DNA of 61,085 nucleotides from Andalucia godoyi (taxonomy: Eukaryota > Discoba > Jakobea > Jakobida > Andaluciidae): positions 1 to 61,085 of the forward strand of contig VRVR01000017.1 in assembly GCA_009859145.1 (NCBI GenBank), written 5' to 3'. The position numbers and the translations under genes were made by a program. Numbering within the stretch: position 1 is the stretch's first letter; every line of letters begins with the position of its first letter. The notes under the pieces are model-generated. The model was not told the DNA's origin. It made no database searches and saw only the letters and a program-made list of their open reading frames with translations. This document shows, piece by piece, positions 29,735 to 37,022 of the stretch.

Positions 29735-30826
29735 CTAGTCGGCGTGAGAGCTTGTGGAAGCGGACCGAGACTTTTTTGCAGCGTCTTCAAACCGAAGGAC
29801 GTTGACAAGGTCCATTTCTCGGACATCTCGCTTCTTTCCAGCCCGATTCTTAGTCATCTGTCTCTGAGCTTTGAGCAGCTCGTACATGGAAAATAGCGCG
29901 ACCAAGTCATGGCCTTGGTCCACCTGATGGTATCCTTCTTCCCACTGAATCTTCTGCGTTGCGGACTGCGGCTCTCGTGGTGCAGACGGACCGACACTGC
30001 CGGAACATCCGGTGCTGGTGGTCGTTGGCAGCGACTTGTACTTGATGACGCTTGACTTTTCCACCCATTCAAAACTGAGGTGCCCGCCGTACGCCACACA
30101 AAACTTGTCTCCAAAGTACATCTTCTTTGAGTGGATGGACGGCGGCAACCGAAGGTCAAAGTCCGGACGCTTCACATACTGTGCAGGCCACAACACCCCG
30201 TCGGGCTGCAGCACTCGGTACCACTTCGGCACATACGACACCGCCGCCTCCACACTTGCAAGTGCACAGTCAAACAGCGTCAGGTTCCCCGACTTTTGTG
30301 CTGCTGCACGGGCACTCGCAATCGCAGCCGGAAGCGACACCCCGTCGTAATTCCCAGTCACCACCACCTTTGCAGACTGACTCTGGCCACCACCGGTACT
30401 ACTTGCAGGGCCATTTTGCAAGTGGGAATGCACGGACAGTGATGCTTGCGGCTGTAATTGCGGTTGCTGAAAGGGAAGCTCAATGTACACAATCGCAGAC
30501 AACGGCGCCAGCTTCACAAACTGGTACCCAAAGTAGCCAACCACCGCCCAATCCCACATGGCGTCCTGGGCATCCGACGACGGATACTCCAAAGGACCCA
30601 TAAACGCAGCTGCAATATCCAGAAGTTTCGGGTCCGACTCATGATCCAGAATCTGGCCGGGCCACATCACATCCGAGCCTGGATGCATCGGAGGCGCAAG
30701 GACATACTGGCCGTACAACTCCGGTCGCGACCTAGGAACATGTGCATATCGGGAGCTCGTCATCACCGCCACATTTGCTTCTTTTCCTTCCTTCATCTTG
30801 CTTTGGCCTACATGCACGGACATCAT
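29735..30826 (-). CDS. protein with two PWWP-like domains
   Basis: Protein of 363 residues. Two segments follow the PWWP pattern. One is about residues 35-115: YVLAPPMHPGSDVMWPGQILD...VVGYFGYQFVKLAPLSAI. The other is about 200-265: VLWPAQYVKRP...KKMYFGDKFCVAYGGHLSFEWVEKSSVIKY. PWWP domains bind DNA and methylated histone H3, so a chromatin role is suggested. The C-terminus is basic (KNRAGKKRDVRE). The assignment is by eye; the P-W-W-P core is reduced to the second W-P in each. The start at 30826 is the first ATG; the codon before it is GTG. Confidence 0.55.
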   Translation of the reverse strand: MMSVHVGQSKMKEGKEANVAVMTSSRYAHVPRSRPELYGQYVLAPPMHPGSDVMWPGQILDHESDPKLLDIAAAFMGPLEYPSSDAQDAMWDWAVVGYFGYQFVKLAPLSAIVYIELPFQQPQLQPQASLSVHSHLQNGPASSTGGGQSQSAKVVVTGNYDGVSLPAAIASARAAAQKSGNLTLFDCALASVEAAVSYVPKWYRVLQPDGVLWPAQYVKRPDFDLRLPPSIHSKKMYFGDKFCVAYGGHLSFEWVEKSSVIKYKSLPTTTSTGCSGSVGPSAPREPQSATQKIQWEEGYHQVDQGHDLVALFSMYELLKAQRQMTKNRAGKKRDVREMDLVNVLRFEDAAKKSRSASTSSHAD

Positions 30827-30904
30827 CACACCAGTGGAGAAAAAAAAGAGCAGAAGAGGAAAAAAGGCGTTTTTCTTAAACGATCTTAAATTAAATATTA
30901 GATA

Positions 30905-30995
30905 TTAGCAAGAAGAAAAATGAAAAATGAAAAAAAAATAAAAATGAAAAATGAAAAATAAAAATGAAAAATGAAAAATGAAAAATGAAAAAACG
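30905..30995. repeat. (ATGAAAA)n A-rich repeat
   Basis: Imperfect tandem ATGAAAAA/ATGAAAAT units in the 368-base spacer 30827-31194. No gene is seen there. Confidence 0.85.
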
Positions 30996-31194
30996 AAACA
31001 AAACGAAAATGTCGAAAAGCTTGCATTCGACAGTGGCGGGAAAGGATCGGTCGACATGCTTCGACTGCACCATTTTCTTTTTACAGCGGGAAAGGTGAGA
31101 GAGAAATTTATGCTTTTAAAATAAATAATAACAATAACCGAGAGTCTCCGTGAAAATGTACAATATCTGAGACGGGCGAAGTGGGTTTGGTTCG

Positions 31195-32421
31195 TTAGAT
31201 GCTGGCGAGTGCCGAGGCCGCATAAAACTGTGTGAAAGATCCAATGGAAAAGCCACCGTGAAGAAGCAATGTACGGTCCGGTCCAAGCCATTGCTTCATG
31301 AGGAATGGGTGGACCGCCAGAATCTGACCGTTCTGTTGCTGTAGTTGCATTGGTGCTTGGTGTTGCGCATGGGAATGTGTCCGTCTTGAGTGATGTTTGG
31401 TGGGTCCGTGTACATCCTCGGTCGGCAGGCATTCTTCGAGCCGCGCCGTCCACAGCTCGCGCTCTTTGAAGTCCATTCTTGAAAACCGCGCAGCAAGTGC
31501 TTGACGCATTGGACTCAGCGCAGGAACCAGCATCAACGCCTTTTCCACGATCCATTCTGTTCTCGCGTCGACTGTCGCCGATGATGGGAGTGCCGATGGC
31601 TGATTGAACGTCGGGCCGCCGCCGCCGCCGCTGCTGCTGCTGCTGAACGCCAGGGCGAGTGCCTGGGGATCTGAGAGCGCAAGGTCGACGAGCTTGGCCG
31701 AGATTCCGTAGACGAGGACGGCGCGGTCTGTCGATTCCTTGGCGGCAGCATCAAAAGATGCTTGGAGCAGCGCGGCGAGTGCCACGCGTGCGGAGCGGAG
31801 TGCTGAGCGGACGATCGGCAAGGGGACGAGCGAGTGGGCGTCGATGACGGAGAGAAAAACAAGGATGCCGTCGATCAGAGACAGCAGCAGCAGCACCACG
31901 GGCCCTCCGACTGCAGGGAGACTGCTCATGGGCACCGTGGTGTAGTTGATGATGCCAGAAGAAGAGAGGGCGGTGGCGGAAGGGTTGGAACTGCCTGTAT
32001 TTCCTCCTGATCCGACAGGCCCCGACGAGCGAGCAAGCTGCATTTGTAGCGCATCGACGCGGCCTTCCGTCACAATCTCCTGCTGGATGCCATGCCACCA
32101 CTGGTCAAATCCGTCGATGAACCGCAGGAGAATCTGCGGAGTCACCATCATGTACCGAAGGTCAACTCGTCGTACCATCACCGAAAACTGCCCACACAAG
32201 ACGCTGGTCGCATTCGACAGATCCGGCAGCGGACGATGCACCATCTCGGAAGACGAAGAAATCGACAGCGCATGGCTCACATCCGCGGTAAACCGGTCGC
32301 GACACGGCGCCCACACCGACACCGGAAGCATCTCCACTGCGTACAACGATGTCTCCAGCGTCAACAGCGAACACGAAACCGTCTGCAGCGTAGACGATAG
32401 CGTGTCAAACAGCAGCGTCAT
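31195..32421 (-). CDS. hypothetical protein (408 residues)
   Basis: Start at the ATG at 32421 (MTLLFDTLSSTLQTVSCSLLTLETSLYAVEMLPVSVWAPCRDRFTAD...). The chain is mostly helical with two low-complexity inserts, Gly/Ser-rich near 140-160 and Ser/Gly-rich near 265-285. It has a hydrophobic stretch (VVLLLLSLIDGILVFLSVIDAHSLV) that looks like a packed helix and not a certain membrane span. A His/Gln-rich patch precedes the conserved-looking end (HPFLMKQWLGPDRTLLLHGGFSIGSFTQFYAASAL). I do not recognise it. Frame, length and composition support a real gene; upstream in-frame sequence is (CAA)n repeat. Confidence 0.65.
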   Translation of the reverse strand: MTLLFDTLSSTLQTVSCSLLTLETSLYAVEMLPVSVWAPCRDRFTADVSHALSISSSSEMVHRPLPDLSNATSVLCGQFSVMVRRVDLRYMMVTPQILLRFIDGFDQWWHGIQQEIVTEGRVDALQMQLARSSGPVGSGGNTGSSNPSATALSSSGIINYTTVPMSSLPAVGGPVVLLLLSLIDGILVFLSVIDAHSLVPLPIVRSALRSARVALAALLQASFDAAAKESTDRAVLVYGISAKLVDLALSDPQALALAFSSSSSGGGGGPTFNQPSALPSSATVDARTEWIVEKALMLVPALSPMRQALAARFSRMDFKERELWTARLEECLPTEDVHGPTKHHSRRTHSHAQHQAPMQLQQQNGQILAVHPFLMKQWLGPDRTLLLHGGFSIGSFTQFYAASALASI

Positions 32422-32502
32422 TGTTCTTGGTTGTTCTTTGATTATTTGATTATTTTGTTTTTGCGCTTCCTTCCGCTTCTTTTCCGTTGACAATGAACAA
32501 CG

Positions 32503-32540
<38 letters not shown>

Positions 32541-33284
32541 ATAATAATAACAATAATAATAATAATCAAATCTTGATGACAACCCACGAAAAATAAAAAA
32601 TACTTCAGTACAGTTCTTTCGCACAAGTGAAAAAAGAAGAAGAAGAATCAAGTGATGCTAGTAGGTTTTCCGCAAATCCAAAAAATCCAAAAAAAATCGA
32701 TGATGGGTTATGACGTATTGCGGCGCAAAAGCAAACATAGATCTACTGACCACTGGGGGGCGGAGGTTCAATGAGGGAGTTGTCGACATTCTTTCGGAGC
32801 GGCCTTTTTGGACCTTCTCCGGCAATCGCGGCTGATCAGACAGAAGCCCGGAGATTTCCATCTGAGGCAAGCGCAGTTGCCTATTTTTTTTTTCCGCCTC
32901 AACGGACGACGGGATTTCCCTCTCCACGCAAATCTTGCCGCTTTTCTTCATCAAAAAAAAAAAAAAAGGGTCGCGGCTCAAATGCCGCCCCTCTTCTTTC
33001 CACATGCAGACTGGACACGCACCACTCACACCCGCAAAGAGCCGTAAAAAGAGGCCTCCATTTTTGATTTTTCTGCTGTTGATCGATACGAAAAGAAATC
33101 TCTCTTCTATTCTTTTGTTTTTCTATTTTTCTATTTTTCTTCTTGTTTTTCTTCTTGTTTTTCTTTTTGTTTTTGTTTTTTTTTAAATTTATTTTAAATT
33201 TATTTTCGCGCGCGTACTCTTCACTCTTTAGGTGGTGTTGTGTGCTGTGGTGCTTCCGGTGCGTTGAGTGTGAGTGTGTTCAGA
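32422..33284. promoter_or_regulatory. divergent intergenic region with (CAA)n and poly-T
   Basis: Spacer between the unknown gene (minus) and the PhyH gene (plus). (CAA)n lies at about 32505-32540, ATA/ATT repeats follow to 32572, and T-rich runs cover 33100-33190. It likely holds both promoters; no gene is seen. Confidence 0.4.
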
Positions 33285-34082
33285 ATGACGGTTCCTCAGG
33301 GGTTAAGCACTGCGGAAAAGGAGGCGTTTGTTCGAGACGGGTTTGTGGTGTGCCGCGGGCTGCTGAGCAAGGATGAAGTGGCAGAGATTGTAGCTGGATG
33401 CGAGGAGCTGGCAGAGAAGCGACCTGCTCCTGGATGCGATCAGGAAATGATGTACTATGAAGACTCGGTGAAGGAGCCTGGCAAGCGGATTCTTTCTCGA
33501 ATTGAAAAGTTTGTCGAGACAAATCCAGTTTTGGCAAAGTATGCAATGGACGAGCGCATCATGGTTCGTGCAGCCGAATGTCTTTCGCTTGGACCTGCAT
33601 ATCCTGTGCAATATCCGCCAGTGCTCTTCAAGGAGAAGATCAACTTTAAACTCGCGAACGGCGGCCGCGGGTTTGAGCCACACCAGGACATCCAGCCAGG
33701 CTGGGACGACTACTGCTCGTACTTCATCTCGGTGTTGGTGACCGTCGATCCGTCGACAGAGGAGAACGGATGTCTGGAGCTTGCTGGAGGCCATCACAAG
33801 AGAGGACTCATTGGCGAGAAGTGGAAGCCGCTTACTCCCGAGCAGCTCAAGGGTATCGAGTTTATCAAGTTCCCCACCCAGCCAGGAGATGTGGTCTTTT
33901 TCGACTGCTACGTCCCCCACCAGTCGGAACCAAATCTCAGCTCCACTATTAGAAGAAACATGTACCTCACCTTCAACCATCCCTCGGAGGGCGACCATCG
34001 TATCCAGTACTACGCAGACAAGCGCAAGGCTTTCCCGCCGGACAATGAACGCGACGGAAAACACTACGCCTACAAGGTGTAA
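33285..34082 (+). CDS. phytanoyl-CoA dioxygenase (PhyH) family protein
   Basis: Protein of 265 residues, standard length for the family. These Fe(II)/2-oxoglutarate enzymes hydroxylate substrates such as phytanoyl-CoA. The metal triad is complete: H133-Q-D135 in FEPHQDIQPGW and H212 in VPHQSEPN. The 2-oxoglutarate-binding Arg is 11-12 residues later (R223/R224, RRNMYLTF). The substrate is not predictable; it could act in lipid metabolism or on another small molecule. No peroxisomal targeting tripeptide is seen (ends AYKV). The start at 33285 gives the normal N-terminus (LSTAEKEAFVRDGFVV). Confidence 0.9.
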   Translation: MTVPQGLSTAEKEAFVRDGFVVCRGLLSKDEVAEIVAGCEELAEKRPAPGCDQEMMYYEDSVKEPGKRILSRIEKFVETNPVLAKYAMDERIMVRAAECLSLGPAYPVQYPPVLFKEKINFKLANGGRGFEPHQDIQPGWDDYCSYFISVLVTVDPSTEENGCLELAGGHHKRGLIGEKWKPLTPEQLKGIEFIKFPTQPGDVVFFDCYVPHQSEPNLSSTIRRNMYLTFNHPSEGDHRIQYYADKRKAFPPDNERDGKHYAYKV

Positions 34083-34261
34083 ATCCTCGCTGCAGGAAAA
34101 GGAAGAGAGAAAATGCAAATCCCCCCACACCTCGACGTTGAACACTCACTGCATGTAAACGATCGATCGTACCTGGTCCTTTCCTCGCGAGCATCTCCGT
34201 CTGAATCCACACCACTGAAAGCGAGGAATGCCTGCTTTCACCGGCAAGCACGCGAGTTTTT

Positions 34262-34570
34262 TTACGTCTTTGTGAAATTAGATATCGAAGGACCGACAAA
34301 GTCGTCATCGCCATCGCCACCGCCAATGGCTTGATGGCCCTCGTCATGTAACATTTTCGCTCTGCTTGCTGCAGACTGCTTGGAGAACGTCTCGGCTTGC
34401 TTGAGGGAAATGTTCTGAATCCATCTCGCTTTTAGATCCGCGTCTGGAATCTCATTAGGATCCACACGCTCTGTCACAGGAGCATCCAAAAACTCCTTCA
34501 AAACTCTCGCTATTTCTTCGATTGGAGGCATCGGGGCATCCCACAGCGGACACACATACGGCACACTCAT
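34262..34570 (-). CDS. small hypothetical protein (102 residues)
   Basis: The ATG at 34570 opens MSVPYVCPLWDAPMPPIEEIARVLKEFLDAPVTERVDPNEIPDADLKARW..., then a helical QAETFSKQSAASRAKML and a Gly/Asp-rich tail. Composition is strongly protein-like and codons are even, but I do not recognise it. It is convergent with the PhyH gene, 180 bases away. The upstream frame begins with GTG at 34591, so a short 5' exon could exist. Confidence 0.6.
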   Translation of the reverse strand: MSVPYVCPLWDAPMPPIEEIARVLKEFLDAPVTERVDPNEIPDADLKARWIQNISLKQAETFSKQSAASRAKMLHDEGHQAIGGGDGDDDFVGPSISNFTKT

Positions 34571-34754
34571 CCCCAGTCCTCTGCTCAACACGAAAAATCA
34601 GAAACGACAAAAGTAAACTGATAACATTTAGTAATTAAAATTCTCAAGAAGTGATACATTGGAAAGAGTTCGGCACTTTGCAGCAGTACCAATTTGGACT
34701 TTCGGGTGCTTTCCTGAGCACGAGTCTTTTTAATTGAAACCTACGAAAGTTTTT

Positions 34755-34821
34755 CGCGCATGCGTTGCGCACGAAGCACGGCGAATCACTGCTGATCATC
34801 TGTACTCCGTCTTGCATCCCG
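34755..34821 (-). mobile_element. tail fragment related to the Fanzor-like relics
   Basis: Aligned by eye without gaps, 34755-34820 and 42489-42554 match at 48 of 66 positions. The block at 42 kb spans the stop codon of the decayed Fanzor-like copy there. At its right end, 34803-34821 matches 5205-5223 beside the other relic at 17 of 19 positions. It therefore seems to be the 3' tail of a third copy, truncated where a (GA)n(GT)n microsatellite begins. No coding domain is left. Confidence 0.6.
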
Positions 34822-34822
34822 A

Positions 34823-34825
<3 letters not shown>

Positions 34826-34880
<55 letters not shown>
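34826..34880. repeat. compound (GA)n(GT)n microsatellite
   Basis: A GA run passes directly into a GT run and abuts the Fanzor-related tail fragment. The rest of the spacer 34571-34970 holds no gene. Confidence 0.9.
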
Positions 34881-34970
34881 ATTGGAGTCTACGGAAATTT
34901 ACTTTGCTTGGCTGCTTGGAGGTTTTGATGGCGGTGTTCGTTGGAAAAAAGAAAAGTGAAAAAAAACACA

Positions 34971-36320
34971 CTACAAGAGAAACTTGATGGATTCTAGAAT
35001 GACAGACTCTGGAGTGGTGGCGGACGGGGCCTTTTCCTTGCCTGATCGTCCTTCTGACGCGCTGTGCTCAACAAACTTTCCAATAAGTCGTAACATACGT
35101 ACATCGACAGTCACTGGCAAAGCAGCCAGAATGGCGCTTGCAAGGCTCTTCACCGACTGCGAATGATCTGCATCGATCTTTGAGGAAGTGTCCGTGGAAA
35201 ACGAGAGCACAAAGTGCGTTTGGACGATCGCGTTGACCGCTGATAGGATTGTTGGCGAGGCATTCGTGGATCTCCGACTTGCAGGTGTAATCGCTGTTGA
35301 AACTTCACCACCGCCCTCACCGTCCACACGATTCACTCTGGCAGACTCGGCAGCAAAGTACAGATGGCTATCGGACACTGACGAATGCATTTGAAACATG
35401 GTGGAGGCCGCCAAGCTGGAAACCAGTTGCTGGATCTCCAAGGTGGCCGCCGTCAGCATCGATGCTCTCGTCACAGTCGGAGTCGGGCAGGCCGAGGAAA
35501 TCGCTTGCAGAAAGACGCACACAAGCGTGGCAAGTGAACTTGCAAGCTGGACGGCAGGAAGTGATGACTCCCCCTTGATCGACAAGATCGACGCCCACTT
35601 CGGAAGCACAAGCGTCTGCACGACGGATGCAGTCACCCCGGCAGACGCAGAAGCGTGGAAGAACGGCGTCGACGCACCTCTGCAAAACTCAGTTGCCAAG
35701 TTCGTCGAGACAGTCGACGGAATGTTGCATGACGGTGGAATCAGCACGTCGCAAGGAATGTCCCATGCTGCCTCAATAGCATCGGAAGGGAATGTGTAGT
35801 TTGCCCAGTTCACCGAGTTTGTATCGTTTGCAGCACCGCCAACTCCAGATGAAGAGGCAGATCCCGGACGCATATTCATGTTCTTTGCGTCTGGTGCTGC
35901 AGTAGCAGCAGCCGCAGCGGTAGCCGCATAGGAGGTCGCAAAGCCTGGAACCATACTGATGGCAAATGCATTGCTGCGGATGTAGGGCTTCAACGAAGAC
36001 AAGACTTGAGACAGTTCCGAAAATTCGCAGCAGACTATGACCAACGTAGCTGCACTCGCATCCGCAGGCGACGTTGATATTTTCAAGGTATGGGGCAGCG
36101 ACACACCCGGCAAGAACCGAGTGTTCTCTTTTTTCTTCGTCAAGCTGTCCACCATCGTCGAGTGCAGCTGCTTCTGACTCTGCGCGTTGCTGCTGTTGTT
36201 GTGGCCCGCAGTTGGAAGAGAAGGCACAAACAAAGTACATGGTCTTTCTGTACTAATGCACTTTGCAAACGCAGTTGCCCATGCTCCACACCCAACAATA
36301 AATACATTATGGCTCTCCAT
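34971..36320 (-). CDS. glycerol-3-phosphate dehydrogenase-like protein, probably inactive
   Basis: Protein of 449 residues. The N-terminus has the NAD-binding Rossmann motif of NAD-dependent glycerol-3-phosphate dehydrogenase: VFIVGCGAWATAFAKCI, where the family has GxGxWGTA. The second landmark NTRFLPGVSLPHTLKIS (family N..YLPG..LP) follows. The helical C-terminal domain is recognisable at SSLATLVCVFLQAISSACPTPTVTRASMLTAATLEIQQLV. There the catalytic Lys of the family's GALKN motif is absent (SSLAT), and the CKG motif reads MVPG. Long Ala/Ser/Gly inserts lie near 135-165. I infer a pseudoenzyme. The start at 36320 is directly before the Rossmann strand. Confidence 0.7.
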   Translation of the reverse strand: MESHNVFIVGCGAWATAFAKCISTERPCTLFVPSLPTAGHNNSSNAQSQKQLHSTMVDSLTKKKENTRFLPGVSLPHTLKISTSPADASAATLVIVCCEFSELSQVLSSLKPYIRSNAFAISMVPGFATSYAATAAAAATAAPDAKNMNMRPGSASSSGVGGAANDTNSVNWANYTFPSDAIEAAWDIPCDVLIPPSCNIPSTVSTNLATEFCRGASTPFFHASASAGVTASVVQTLVLPKWASILSIKGESSLPAVQLASSLATLVCVFLQAISSACPTPTVTRASMLTAATLEIQQLVSSLAASTMFQMHSSVSDSHLYFAAESARVNRVDGEGGGEVSTAITPASRRSTNASPTILSAVNAIVQTHFVLSFSTDTSSKIDADHSQSVKSLASAILAALPVTVDVRMLRLIGKFVEHSASEGRSGKEKAPSATTPESVILESIKFLL

Positions 36321-37022
36321 TTATCCTTGTGTCTCCGTGTCTTGCTTTGTGCTGTGTCTTGCTTCTTGTTTCTTGGCTTTCGTCTAAATCCGTAATGACG
36401 TGCTTTGGTGCTGGTGGCTTTTCTTCCTCTGTTATTCGTGGGACTCTGACTATGGGAATGAATGGTACAGTACAGTCCAAACAAACTACAAGGATGCAAG
36501 CGGGGAACTACGAGATATTTTGTTTTTTGTTTGATTCTGTTTTAAGATTATCTTGGAATCAAAAACAAGACAGCAGTGCCATTCGGTCCAGTTCACTGAC
36601 CCCAATGGGTCCAAATGCATTGGCTTTTTTCCTTCCACTCTCTCTCTCTCTCTCTTCCTATGCTCTGCGGTCATCCACGCAGAAACTCGATGGAAACTTG
36701 ACTTCTTTTTTCTGGAAATCGAAGACAAAGCTCAGAGCAAGCACGAACTACAGTGAAATTGTACAACCAGTATTTTTTAATTAAGCGAAACCAACACAAA
36801 CACATAAACTTATCATACTTGCTTGGCATATAATAATATCACACAAGGCAGAAAGGACACAAATCAGGATAGAAGAAGAGGCGAAGAGACAGACAGAGAG
36901 ACAGGGAGAGAAAAGGAAAAGAATGAGAATAAGATACAAAATAAAATTAAAATAAAAGACAGAAATATCACGATCCTACAACGGCGAATGTCATTTGGGA
37001 AGAGTTACGGAAAAAAAATAAA
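36321..37022. other. intergenic, no gene seen
   Basis: Spacer between two minus-strand genes. A 150-codon plus-strand frame (36329-36784) is open but starts with GTG, crosses a (CT)n run near 36636-36652 and matches nothing. I regard it as chance. Confidence 0.4.

Noticed and set aside
33303-34145. Minus-strand frame of 280 codons
   Set aside because: Antisense to the PhyH gene with its complete metal site.
5211-34821. The 13-base match GTCTTGCATCCCG at 5211-5223 and 34809-34821 taken alone
   Set aside because: A 13-base repeat is expected by chance in 61 kb; it counts only as part of the longer alignments around it.
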